From NCBI GenBank assembly GCA_963989385.1, contig OZ022509.1, forward strand, positions 56,153,431-56,217,430: a DNA stretch of 64,000 nt. Direction: 5' to 3'. Within the stretch, counting starts at the first letter, position 1. Every line of letters starts with the position of its first letter. The translations under genes and the position numbers were made by a program. Below the pieces are notes generated by a model. That model made no database searches. It saw only the letters and a program-made list of their open reading frames with translations, and was not told the origin of the DNA. Below are positions 10,837 to 21,151 of this stretch, piece after piece. The stretch comes from Ctena decussata. Taxonomy: Eukaryota; Mollusca; Bivalvia; Lucinida; Lucinidae.

Positions 10837-10942
10837 CTGTAACTGTTGAGCGCTGGTTTCTCTTAGCAGGAGCAGAAACCTCAGACTGCAACTCAAAGGA
10901 CAATGGTTTGGACTCCTTCACACTAGGTCTACTTAGTAGAAC
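10837..10942 (-). CDS. Internal exon (106 nt) of a minus-strand gene
   Basis: The acceptor is TTCTTGTAG at 10943-10951 and the donor is ACAG|GTACATG. The exon encodes 35 codons plus one base, beginning VLLSRPSVKESKPLSFELQS and continuing EVSAPAKRNQRSTVT, with no stop in this frame. It enters in phase 0 and leaves in phase 1, matching the microexon at 10723-10754. The composition (Ser, Lys, Pro) suggests a disordered linker. Upstream exons may be those at 13073-13144 and 14902-15026, though intermediate exons would be needed to reconcile phase. Confidence 0.6.
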
Positions 10943-11149
10943 CTACAAGAAATCAAATTCTATGAAAAACTCTGAAATATACTGAGATTCAAAAAAAGTG
11001 CCAATAAACCAGCTTCTTCACTCTCATGCAATAAGAATGGGGCTAAAAAGGTCCTGTCAGGCTAATGTAGATAACCAGGTTGTGCACAATGTATCACAAC
11101 TTCTAGCAGGAGGGTAATGTACTCTCAATGCTGAAACCACCCTATATGT

Positions 11150-11520
11150 GGAGCATAGTGCACTCTCAATGTTACCACTGCCCTGTATCTGGAGGGTAGT
11201 GCACAGTCATTAGTACTACCACAGTACCACTTTCCTCTTTCTGGACACTCAATTTTACAATAGCCCCCTTTCTGGAGGGTAGTGCACTATCAATGGTACC
11301 ATTGATCTCTGACTGGAGTGTAGTGCACTATCAATGGTACCACTGATCTCTGACTGGAGGGTAGTGCACTATCAATGGAACCACTGATCTCTCACTGGAG
11401 GGTAGTACACTATCAGTGCACAATCAATGGTACCACTGATCTCTGACTGGAGGGTAGTGCACTATCAATGGTACCTCTGATTTCTGAAAGGAGGGAAGTG
11501 CACTATCAATGGTACCATTG
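11150..11520. repeat. Tandem repeat, ~50-bp unit, about seven copies
   Basis: The repeated core is GGAGGGTAGTGCACTATCAA followed by TGGTACCACTGATCTCTGACT. Units are most regular between 11260 and 11510, and degenerate copies reach back to ~10620. No coding potential. Confidence 0.75.
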
Positions 11521-11524
11521 AAGA

Positions 11525-11852
11525 CTTCTAAAGGAAAATTTCTATAAAAGTTTTGACAACATATCTGCAATGGCTTGGCAGAAAATGCCATTTTTTAAAT
11601 TTCCCCATTATATGTCTATGGGAGCTCTAAGTTGCCATAGCAACCAAACTAAAGGGCAGATTTTCATAAAAAAAAAAAACTTTCATCCCCCCCCCCCGGC
11701 CAAGGATGCTACAGATGAAATTTGGGCCCAATCGGCCTAGAATCTTCAGAGAAGATGTCGTTTAAAAGTTTTGACGGACGACAGACGACGACGGACAACT
11801 GCCTATCCTATAAGCTCCCCTGAAGCCTTCGGCTTTGGTGAGCTAAAATATA
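11525..11852 (+). mobile_element. 3' fragment of tandem-repeat element, family F2
   Basis: It contains CTATGGGAGCTCTAAGTTGC, a GGATGCTACAGATGAAATTT block and a GACGGACGACAGACGACG tract. It ends with an imperfect stem, GAAGCC-TTC-GGCTTT, and GGTGAGCTAA. The same sequence is found inverted at 20706-21150. It has the same terminal layout as F1 with different sequence. It is 5'-truncated at the 50-bp tandem repeat. Confidence 0.6.
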
Positions 11853-12421
11853 GTGCCTAAAAGAATAGACGGAAGAACGAAGAAGACTTGCCATCATGAG
11901 TTATAGAACTTTGATTCAGATAGCGCTTCTTGTACATCATACCACCTACAACCAGTAACACTTACTACCGAGAACTGGCGAGAGTTGCATAAGGCGAGCG
12001 CTTTCGTGTAACGCTACACAGCGATTTGTTTAATCTATGCAACGATCCGTTTCGTGAGAGCGCTTTACAAAATGGCTGCGGTTAGCGAAATTTGCGAAAG
12101 CAGAAGAAAAAAATAGTATTGACTTTGTTCGAAGAGTGCAGCGATGCTGGGGTGGGCAGATGGCTTCATGTTAGTAGTACTGACAATACTGCAGATACAA
12201 ACACACAAAAAAATATTTATTTTGGCAGTGTGAACAGCTGCAAACGACAATTAGTGCAGTAATCATATTTCGCCAGTAATCTAATTTCGACAATGACATT
12301 CAAATCATAATCAAAGACAGTGCAATCTGCTAAATACACTCATTACAATTAAAAGAGACGCTCAAAAAAAAAAAGAAGACACAAAAAGAAAAATCAATAA
12401 ATAAAGTTGTAATTATTAAGT
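11853..12421. other. No supported gene; CpG-richer patch at 11960-12110
   Basis: Around 11970-12105 the sequence is richer in CG and contains AAAATGGCTGCGGTTAGCG, which looks like a start context. The frame runs only 14 codons and I see no donor. It may be a fragment of a repeat related to 17500-17580 (both carry GCGCTTT and ACGCTACA motifs). Confidence 0.3.
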
Positions 12422-12558
12422 ATTGAAAGTTAATTTTCTGTGTTTCAGTGAGGAAAGAAATGTCATGATTTTTACATCTTCGGTTTTCATGCTAAAATTA
12501 TATGGAAAAATTACTGACATTTCATACCACAGTGAAACACAGAAAATTAACTATCAAT
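12422..12558. mobile_element. Palindromic foldback MITE
   Basis: Arms of ~29 bp: ATTGAAAGTTAATTTTCTGT followed by GTTTCAGTG at the left, and its inverted partner ending AACTATCAAT at the right (12530-12558). The arms are nearly perfect and the interior is itself partly self-complementary, so the whole 137 bp can fold. No ORF. Confidence 0.65.
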
Positions 12559-13072
12559 TCTCAAACCAACATGATCTAACCCAGTGCTTGACCCCAATAT
12601 AAATTATGCAGTTGAACCTCTTGATTCAGCCACCTTGATAAGAGCTCTAAAACATTTCTAATCATTTTCTGGATAAATTTTCTCGGCATAGTACAGCTAC
12701 CTCCATAACCTAGCCAACAACCAGTACAATTATTCCCAAAATGCTTATTGGTCTCTTTAAGACAGCCAAATCATATAAGTACAAAGTCAGCTTTGCAATA
12801 AATATGCTGCTAATTGGCCAGTTAATTTAGATTAACAATAGAATCAAATGAAGTATGAACAAGCTGTAAAACCTCTGAAATGCTTGTGAGCAATTATCTT
12901 TTCAGTGCAAGGAATCACGAGATTATAAAAAATATGTCAAACAGACAGTTTGGTCCTCTTAAGATAGTAGTTTAAATTGTAATCTGTTTATTTGAAATTT
13001 TCGTTAATTCTCAGTTTGGTTTCGAGGGTAGGATTTTGGTTCTGATTGTACTGGTTCCTGGTCATTGCTTAC

Positions 13073-13144
13073 CTTTGTAAATTGTTCTGAGTGAAGACTT
13101 TCATCATGACCTATCTTCTGACTGTACCTTGATAAGATGGTCAT
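13073..13144 (-). CDS. Putative 72-nt exon of a minus-strand gene
   Basis: The acceptor is TGTTATACACAG and the donor is ACAAAG|GTAAGC, a near-consensus site. The 24 codons begin MTILSRYSQKIGHDESLHSE and are open in phase 0 at both ends. The reading frame also runs upstream past the acceptor, so splicing is not proven. It is on the same strand as the exons at 10723-10942 and 14902-15026. No family is recognised. Confidence 0.4.
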
Positions 13145-13388
13145 CTGTGTATAACAGCCAGTTTTGGTTTTCCAGAAGGTGGCTCTTTTATGCACGTTCG
13201 ACTGTATGTATAACTGACCTTTATCTAATGGTCCAGACAGTTTAACTTACTACTTTTTAAAGTTTTTTTTATATATATAGCCTATGCTGTCATGCAACAG
13301 CTCTTATTTCTGTTAGAGCCAGTTTTGGTGGGTATGTAGAAGCATAGCGAACAATAATTTAATACTAAGCCTAACAGGAAGACACTTT

Positions 13389-14187
13389 TATGCCCCCGCA
13401 TCATATGATGCCGGGGGCATATAGTGTTTCCGTTGTGCATATGTTCATACGTTATTATGTCTCTCCATCCGTACGTCTGTCCATCCGTAGGTACGTGATC
13501 CTGGTAGACTCGGGTTAAGATTTTTGTAAGAGTTAGATTTCAGGGTTTCTGATATTGTAGCAATTAGAACTTTTGTATGAGGATTAATTTCTATAAGTAC
13601 AACAGGAATATATAAGAACCAAGGTATGATAATCCATATGTCACGGTCCATTGACTTCGGACTTAGGCCAATTTTGCAAGGTTAAGATTTTTTGTAAGAG
13701 GTAGATTTTAGGGTTCCTATTATTGTAGCAACTTGAAATTTTGTATGAGGATTTATATCTATAAATGCAACAGGAATATACAAGAATCAGGTCATGAAGA
13801 TCCATATGTCATGGTCCACTGACTTCGCACTTAGGCCAATTTTGAAAGGTTAAGATTTTTGTAAGAGGTAGATTTTAGGGTTCCTGTTAGTGTAGCAGCT
13901 TGAAATATTGTATGAGGATTTATATCTATAAGTGCAACAGGAATTTACAAGAATCAGGTTATGATGATCTATATATTACTGTCCACTGACTTTGTACTTT
14001 GGCCATATAGTGACCCTTAAACTAAATAAAGGGCTGCAGTTTGTTTCACATTTCGAACTTCCGGTGTTACTTGGCCTATGGCCTTTCATGTAACGCAAGT
14101 CTGCCTCAATAAACCTAGTTATCCTACAAGTGCCAGTATCTTTATCAAGGTGCCACCTTACGCAAGGCACTAGGCGGGGGCATCTGT
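13389..14187 (+). mobile_element. Tandem-repeat-cored element, family F3 (short copy)
   Basis: The left end is a stem-loop: TATGCCCCCGGCATC-type arms seen as TATGCCCCCGCATCATATGA then TGCCGGGGGCATATA. After it come CCATCCGTACGTCTGTCC and a core of about three units of ~165 bp (landmark CTTAGGCCAATTTTG at about 13661, 13828 and, degenerate, 13995). The right end is AGGCGGGGGCATC near 14187. It is non-coding. A longer relative with the same ends but a different core is at 24002-26420. Confidence 0.65.
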
Positions 14188-14273
14188 ATACTGTGGACAC
14201 ATTTCTATTCTTTATTAATTTGTTTTATAATTATTTTGCTTTATAAATGTTAACATTTTTTCTTACATTTCAG

Positions 14274-14440
14274 GAGACCAGAAATGTGGTTGCAACAAAC
14301 ACCATGTTGTTGACAGGCTTTGCCTGTGAAGAGCAGAGAGATCCTGCGGCCCATGTAGATGGTTATGTTGATGTGGTTGTGCCAAGGTACACAGATAGAC
14401 AGTTCAGGGACCATTCCGGATGTCAAGAGGAACATTTGAG
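14274..14440 (+). CDS. Putative internal exon (167 nt), plus strand
   Basis: The acceptor is CTTACATTTCAG and the donor is TTGAG|GTACAC. The 55 open codons begin ETRNVVATNTMLLTGFACEE and include VDVVVPRYTDRQFRDHSG. Entry is phase 0 and exit phase 2. The pattern Y.D...P.YTD.QF..H faintly recalls the N-terminal part of Harbinger-type (HARBI1-like) nucleases, where a similar stretch is followed by FRM. I hold that loosely. No partner exon was found nearby. It sits in an interval between minus-strand exons. Confidence 0.45.
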
Positions 14441-14641
14441 GTACACACTTGCTCATAGACTGAAATGCTTTTGAAATGGCAGTTTATTTTCAAATTTTTA
14501 CATTTCAGCCACATGTCAGCAGCTATAGGATCCTTCATGCAATAATGAAAATGTTGGGAGAGTTTGAAAGACCTTGCAGGGTGATTTTGGTTTGTGCATT
14601 CATGTTTTTTCCCACTGAACAGATGTGAAAGAGATTTTGCG

Positions 14642-14666
14642 AAAAAAAAAAAAAAAAAAAAAAAAA
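14642..14666 (+). repeat. Poly(A) run, 25 bp
   Basis: An uninterrupted A tract, perhaps the tail of an old retroposed sequence. I see no clear element body 5' of it. Confidence 0.6.
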
Positions 14667-14901
14667 GAGCAAGTCTCTCAAAATATCTAAAAACAATCAC
14701 CCATGCCATGTATAGTTCTGGTTTTTTTTCTTTTCATATTTTTTTTTTACTTTTTGGTGTATGAGTGCCTGTGTGTGTTGGAGTCAAAATGGTATAACAG
14801 TACCTATGGTGGCAAATTATTTAGCAATAGAGGTTAATCACTATTTCTTATCACAATCAAAATGTCAAGTTATAGCTTATTATCAAATCAACATACCATA
14901 C

Positions 14902-15026
14902 CGGTACAGTACACCGAGCTGTTTAGCATCTCCATACCCTCCATCCTTTATCTCTGTAACAGTGGCTCCGTCCAAGCCCAGCTCCTTGGCCTTCTCACCA
15001 GCAAGTTTTGTAAGTATAAGTATTTT
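14902..15026 (-). CDS. Well-preserved internal exon (125 nt) of a minus-strand gene
   Basis: The acceptor is TTCTTGTTGTAG and the donor is TACCG|GTATGG. It encodes 41 codons plus two bases, starting KILILTKLAGEKAKELGLDG and continuing ATVTEIKDGGYGDAKQLGVL, with no stop. The codon pattern and the regular Lys/Glu/Gly mix look like a conserved cytosolic or mitochondrial protein, but I cannot name the family. It is the strongest host-gene exon between 8 and 17 kb and probably belongs with the other minus-strand exons, separated by repeat insertions. Confidence 0.6.
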
Positions 15027-15109
15027 CTACAACAAGAAATGATATAACATGCTCACAGAAAAGATTATATATATATTGTTCGTGCTTTCAATTTCTTCAA
15101 CTTCTACTG

Positions 15110-15310
15110 TCCCCAAAAGATGGTTTCCTGCCGAGACCGGCTGAGTGACTCTGCTTCCTGCGGAGTCTAGGCATGAAGCAGAAGCATGCAGACAGTCTCT
15201 GCATGAAGCCAATTAACATGTACAGCAGTCTCGGCAGGAAGCAAGAGATCGCGTAGTCTCGGAGGAAGCCAAATATGACAGATAGTCTCTGCAGGAAGCA
15301 AAAATTGGCC
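15110..15310. repeat. Degenerate ~35-bp repeats (GTCTCTGCAGGAAGC core)
   Basis: About six irregularly spaced copies of a core like AGTCTC(T/G)GCA(G/T)GAAGC. No reading frame of note. Confidence 0.5.
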
Positions 15311-15846
15311 GACACGTTTCTACCGTTTATCATCAAAGCAAATTTTCCTAATTTCGAGGATTCTCGTGCTCTTTTCCCCAAATTCAGAGGCCCCTGGCCC
15401 TGAGTTCAGAAAGGTAGGAAAATCCCTGTGTTGTATCTTTAAGTGAAGAATAATAAAATTAGCCTCTTCATAACTGTGAAAAAAAGACTTGACCTATGAA
15501 ACTTCATTATGACCTTGGTCATGGGAAACAATTGTTTTTGGTGAGACACACCTCCTTATTTTGATTTCCCTTTTTATGAAATTTCATTAAAGTCTCTCTA
15601 ATAGTCTTAAGTTATGGTGGACATGCGCTTTGTAGAAGACAGACCTACTAATTTTTATTGTGAAATTTTCCTTGGTGGAGGAAACCTAAATTCTATGCAT
15701 GACATACCTTTTAATTTTGGGGCTTGTAATTTGTTTCACTTTTGCAGGTTTACCTCATGATAATATACTAAACTATGTTTCTAGCTTCAAAACGCGTATG
15801 ATACCAGCACCTGTGAATATAAAGAGAATACCATGTTAGTGTCTTC
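15311..15846. other. No recognisable feature
   Basis: AT-rich sequence. I see no supported exon or repeat. Confidence 0.35.
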
Positions 15847-15949
15847 TGATATCAAGTTTATCAGACGAGGCCAGAAACAGCCTAGGAATGGCGAGGCTTG
15901 CCGAGCCAGTCTCACGTGTTTCTGGTGGAGCCTGATAAACTTGATATCA
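15847..15949. mobile_element. Short palindromic MITE
   Basis: The terminal arms TGATATCAAGTTTATCAG and CTGATAAACTTGATATCA are perfect inverted repeats of 18 bp. Inside them AGGCCAGAAACA and TGTTTCTGGTGGAGCCT pair imperfectly, giving a ~103-bp hairpin. No coding content. Confidence 0.7.
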
Positions 15950-17446
15950 AAAGTCACGTGGTTTTCAATTTATCATGCCTCATTAGAAGACTTTACGGCG
16001 TAAAGAGCGGCAAACAAGTGAGAAGAAACGCAGTTTTGCTCAAACTTGCTGACGTCGCGAATGCGTTATAACGTTAAGTCGGTGACGTCAGTTAACCAAT
16101 CAAACGCTGATATAACGGCCAACGTCAGTGTGAAGCTAATCATCTTCAAAGATCCAAAGGCATCGCCTGATAACATTTGCGCAAGCGTAGTTCTAATGTG
16201 ACATGATATCACATCATACCCCTGTTAGCAGGTGAATTTTGCAGCTGATGCATGATACTGTATCCTGAGGTGCACAGGCCAAACACAAGTTCAAAATGGG
16301 GAGAAAAAAAGGAAACTATAGTGAAGCTCAAGGAAAAGGATTTGCTTTAATATCACATCCTTAAACCAGTATTAGATTTAGTTTTCAGATATCATTTTGA
16401 ACTTGGTCCTTACAGTCTTTTTTTCCACCCTTTTTTAACCTTTATTTACATTTATCTACCTAGTGACTATCATTTTGGAATAATGAGTCCCATTTCAATA
16501 TATTTTTTGATGTGTACTGCTATATTTTTTTTCATTTGAGCCCCTCTATAGTTGTTTGACAACCAATGGGAGTCAAGTGATTGTCTATTGATACAGATGC
16601 CGGTGAATAAGGATATAGCCGAAAACTTTTGAAATAACTGGATACCTCTGCTATGGGGTGAAAGGCTGACAATATAGTTCTAGTTCTATCAATTATGTAT
16701 AGGAATTGGGTTCCTTTGAAACTCAAGGCCTCTGTTGTTGTTGATAAGACATTTTTTACACATATAAGTGTGTTATACACAGAGAAGAAGATAAATAATC
16801 CTATTATAGATGGATACAACTGACCTTGGCGTTTCATGAAGATTACATTATCTTGTAGGGGACGCAAGCTGGCTCAGCTTTATTATCCCCCTCCCGGTTG
16901 GACACCCAGGAATTATAAAATCCGGAAATACAGAGTTCACGAAAGTCTGTGAGAGTTGACAGTACCGAATCTGGCAAAATGATTAAAATGTACTTGAACA
17001 TTCTGAATATTTTTACCAAACCGAATAATTGTTACTATACATAGCACTAGATAAGAGGGGTATCTGATGATAACTGAGGGACATTTTTTTTCTTATTGAA
17101 ACCATACGTTGCGAACCCTCATCTCTCGTCGAGACGGTTCAGATGAGGGGTCACAACATGTTTTTTATGCAGAAGTAACAATAATTATCCCTAATTATCA
17201 CCAAATACTCCCTTATCTTGGGCTCTGGACATGTCAGGCGGCCAGACGGTGTTTCATGAAGACTGGAAATACTGTGAACTGTTTGTCTCCAATGAAACTG
17301 TCCAGTTAGCTGCTTCCTTTTTTTTTGTCTTACAATTCTACAGAACTCAAATTGTGCGTTTGCAACATATCTACTAATAAGTGTTTTTTGAAATTTCATT
17401 CAATTTACAACCAACAAGACCTTCTTTTCCGTCTCAGATACCATAC
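15950..17446. other. No supported gene
   Basis: Frames up to ~110 codons occur on the minus strand at 16532-16867, but their composition does not look coding and they lack splice signals. Palindromic scraps such as TGACGTCA-like motifs occur near 16050-16095. Confidence 0.35.
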
Positions 17447-17494
17447 AGTTGAAAAAAGGCCGTCTGCTAATTTGAGGCCAATGGTCGTCGCCAT
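17447..17494 (-). CDS. Possible first coding exon, minus strand
   Basis: ATG at 17494-17492 begins MATTIGLKLADGLFST and meets a donor-like ACT|GTATGG after 16 codons, in phase 0. The context GGCAAAGATGG is a good start. It could be the first exon of the minus-strand gene at 8-15 kb. It adjoins a CpG-rich repeat-like patch (17500-17580), so it may be spurious. Confidence 0.25.
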
Positions 17495-17580
17495 CTTTGC
17501 CTACGCAACGGTCTGCTACAAAAAAAGCGCTTTGCGAGAGGCAGCTCCAGGGATGCCACGTAGCGCTACAAAGCGCTTTT

Positions 17581-19215
17581 TAGCTCGCCTGAACGAAAGT
17601 TCAGGAAGAGCTATTGTTGTCACCCTGGCGTCGGCGTCGGCGTCCGCGTCAGCGTCGGCGTCCGGATTGGATGTTTTGGTTTAAGTTTTTTGAAAACCTA
17701 TAAGTCCTTAACCCATGGATGGATTCTTTTTATACTTGCACTGTAGTTAGATATTGGTTGGAAGTTTGTCAAGGTACCATCCCCAACCCCCTCAGTGACC
17801 TTGATGTCAAGGTCATGGACTTAGAAAATTTGATTTTTTTTGGACTGGATGTTTTGGTTAAAATGTTTTTAAAGCCCAATATCTCTGTAACCCATGGATG
17901 GATTCTTTTGATACTTGCACTGTAGTTAGATATTGGTCCAAAGTTTTTCGAGTACCAACCCCATCCCACTCAATGACCTTGTTGTCAAGGTCATGGACTT
18001 AGAAAATTGTCTTTTTATTGATTGGATGTTATGGTATAAATTTTTAGGTCGCCTGAACGAAAGTTCAGGAAGAGCTATTGTTGACACCCTGGCGTCGGCG
18101 TCCGCGTCCGGATTGGATGTTTTGGTTAAAGTTTTTTAAAGACCTATATCTCCTTAACCCATGGATGGATTCATTTGATACTTGCACTGTAGTTAGATAT
18201 TGGTCCAAAGTTTAACAGGGTACCACCCTCACCCACTTCGTGACCTTGATGTCAAGGTCATGGACTTAGAAAATTGGAAGTGTTTTTGTATTGGATGTTT
18301 TGGTTAAAGTTTTATAAATCCCAATATTTCCTTAACCCATAGATGGATTCATTTGATACTTGCATTTTAGTTAGATATTGGTCCAAAGTTTCCAAGGTAC
18401 TACCCACACCCCCCTCAGTGAGCTTGATGTCTAGGTCATGGACTTAGAAAATTTATTGCTTGCATGTTTTGGTTAAAGTTTTTTAAAGACACATATCTCC
18501 TGAACCCATCGATGAATTCTTTTTATATTTGCACTGTACCTAGATATTAGTCCAAAGTTTTACAGAGTACTACCCCAACCCCGCTCAGTGACCTTGATGT
18601 CGAGGTCAGGGACTTAAGGAAATTTGGTCTTTATTTCAGTTTTCTAATTGCATACTGATTCATAATGCTTGACAGAGATTTAGTTTACACTCGAACTGAT
18701 GTTGGACAACTTTTTGAGATTTTACAAAACACTATATACTTACCCCACTGGATGACCTTGAAGTCAAGGCCATCGACTTTGAATTTTATCTTAAAGATTT
18801 TGGTTAAAGTTTTATATTTATGAAGACATAATTTCACAGTGCCACGATGGACTCAATTGATACTTATACTTGGACTGATGTTAGATAATGGTTCAAAGTT
18901 TTGATACATCCTAGCCCCCTCCCCCCCCCCCACCCTAGACTGATATTAGATAATGGTTCAAAGTTTTGATACATCCTAGGCCCCTCCCCACCCAAACCCC
19001 AACCTCCCACCCCTTAGTTCTTTGAGCTCTCAAGCTCATGGACTTTGAAATTTCATGTGGATTTTTTTATTTTGGTTTCATTTTAAACTTATTTCTGAAA
19101 TAGCTTTTGTTTATAAATGTATCATTATGGACATGCTTGCCTGAAGTTTTATGCATAGCCATCCACACCACCATAGCGACTGTGTGATGGGCACGCACCT
19201 ATTCAGGCGAGCTAG
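17581..19215 (+). mobile_element. Tandem-repeat-cored element(s), family F4
   Basis: It opens with TAGCTCGCCTGAACGAAAGT followed by TCAGGAAGAGC (stem CTGAACGAAAGTTCAG), then a GTCGGC/GTCCGC tract (17625-17672). The core has ~170-bp units: the block CCCATGGATGGATTC recurs near 17712, 17892 and 18157 with decayed copies to ~18510, and each unit also carries CTTGATGTCAAGGTCATGGA. The right end is ATTCAGGCGAGCTAGGC near 19201. A second complete left end at 18046 shows two elements joined or nested head to tail. It is non-coding. Confidence 0.7.
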
Positions 19216-19528
19216 GCTGCTCTTGTTCGTAACATGCTGTTGCATAGCCAATTGCTAGCGAGCGCTACGTTCAGCAACTCGCCCCTGGTACAAGTAATGG
19301 ATCTGTACTGTCAAAGTTGACGCACCATGATCTAACCCTGACCCCCAAATACCATTTTTATTATTATCATTATTTTGCAATAGTCAAAGGTGAAGATAAA
19401 GCTATTTTATCGATTCATTAACAGATTAGTTACGATTTACACAAGGATGGGGGCGGGAGAATGGGTATTGGGTTTTCCGGTTTCGGTAACCCGGCATACC
19501 AGTGATGTCTTTTACACTTTCAGTCAAA
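19216..19528. promoter_or_regulatory. Upstream region of the surface-protein gene
   Basis: Immediately before the start codon is TTTTACACTTTCAG, a good acceptor, so the 5' UTR may be split by an intron and the true promoter may lie farther upstream. No TATA box stands out. Confidence 0.3.
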
Positions 19529-19900
19529 ATGGCGTTTAAGTTGTTCAACTTGTTGATCGTATTGACAGCGGCGTTTTGTATGCATTCTCAAAGGCAGTTT
19601 GATATCAGCAAGGAATGTGAAGATGCGGTGTTATGTGAAGTAAGTTTAAGAGACTCAGGATCATATTACTATTCAAAACTTAACAATGTAACACGAAAAC
19701 TGGAAATGAACCGACTTTTCAATGCCAGCATCAGTGTGAGCAGTTTACAAGTGCTAGAATCGGTTACCATAATGTATCAAACGGCTGACAAAACGCCATG
19801 TAATTACTTCACACATCATATGCATACAGTTAGATTATATTATGGGAGCCTCAAAGAAGGTTGTGCAAGTATATTTAATTTTTCTAAATCTAACACAGCA
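19529..19900 (+). CDS. Exon 1 of a type I membrane surface protein: signal peptide and novel ectodomain
   Basis: The start AAAATGG has a strong context; an upstream in-frame ATG at 19505 is less likely. Residues 1-20 (MAFKLFNLLIVLTAAFCMHS) form a clear signal peptide. The next ~100 residues form a compact extracellular domain with four cysteines (KECEDAVLC, PCNY, EGC) and N-glycosylation sites NVT, NAS and NFS. I do not recognise the fold. The exon ends at a phase-0 donor, GCA|GTGATT, which is not a strong consensus. Downstream exons supply a Thr/Ser-rich stalk and a membrane segment, for a product of ~220 residues. A role as a small cell-surface receptor or adhesion protein is inference. Confidence 0.7.
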
Positions 19901-20456
19901 GTGATTCAGAGTCCTGTCCGCACCATATGATTTTTTTTATCTAACTGGGTATCTTGTCTAAAGCCCTCACCCGCTGATGGGACCTGTGAAATAGATGGAC
20001 TATCTGGTACCTTTGCGGCAGCGCTGCTAGCAGTTGTATCAGGACCTGTTTGTTATTTATCTCTGGTTGGGTAAAATCTATAGGGAGAATTTTTATCTCA
20101 TTGTTTGGATTTTCAATATGTTTGACATTATGTATTCTTTCTGAAATTGGGAACCGTGGTAAATTTTTTTGCCCTGACGGAGAACCTTAACCTACTCTGC
20201 GAAAAGCCTTGCAACCTCTTGACAATGACAGAACTATTGTCTACTGGGAAACATTTTACCACAACTCAATAACTGCAGAGACATAAAACCAGTTTGTGGT
20301 ATACCGAGTTAATTTAAATGTTTATGAAAACTTGAAGGTTGTAACCATACGTTTCAGATTTGTTACAAAAATAAAACTTCACAGAAGCTGCACTCCTCAT
20401 TATAAAAAACAAATATCAATGGTATATCTTTACAGTGTTGTTGTATTTATTTTCAG

Positions 20457-20574
20457 ATATACTCTACTACAACAAAAGGTCATATAACAAAACCAACAGA
20501 AACAAGTACGACCATGCTGTCTGCTTCTGCTGCCGCCGCCAATTTAACACTACCTTCTACTTATTCGACAACCA
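20457..20574 (+). pseudogene. Duplicate stalk exon whose donor site is lost
   Basis: The acceptor TTATTTATTTTCAG is followed by 39 codons in phase 0 starting IYSTTTKGHITKPTETSTTM and ending PSTYSTT. This is the counterpart of the exon at 26452: both end in a (C/T)AACCA motif, but here the next bases are GGAAGT instead of GTGAGT, so the canonical GT is missing. A ~65-bp piece of it is repeated again at 20601-20665 with the same GG. The surrounding intron is also duplicated (see findings). It may be skipped or use an off-consensus donor. Confidence 0.5.
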
Positions 20575-21151
20575 GGAAGTATAGAGATTCCTGTTATATA
20601 ATGCCGCCGCCAATTTAACACTACCTTCTACTTACTCTACAACCAGGAAGTATACAGATTCCCGTTATATAATAATTGAATGTATTCATCTTATATTATT
20701 ATTTTTTAGCCGAAGACTCCGGGGGAGCTTATAGGATAGGCAGTTGTCTTCGTCGTATGTCGTCACTTTCAAACATCTCCTCTGAAGCCCAAATTTCATC
20801 TGTAGCATCCTTTGGCTGGGGGATTGAAAGCTTGTGTTTTTATGAAAATCGGCTCATTAGTTTGGTTGCTAACTTAGAGCTCCCATAGTCTTATAATGGA
20901 GAAAATTGAAAAATGGCATTTAGTGCCAAGCCATTGCAGATATTTTGACAAAACTTTTACAGAAACCATCCTTGAGAAGTCTTCAATCAGCCATATGTTT
21001 ATTGACCCATTGCTCTTTTTATTGGTTGCCATAGAAACCAAAATGCGAAAATTTAACGAAAAATTACTTAAAAATTATTTCCATTGCACTGATTTGGCCC
21101 AGATTTCATCTGTAGCATCCTTGGGCTGGGGGATTGAAAGTTTTCGTTTTT

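Noticed and set aside
16532..16867. 111-codon minus-strand frame
   Set aside because: No splice sites, no known motif and a biased hydrophobic composition typical of AT-rich chance frames.
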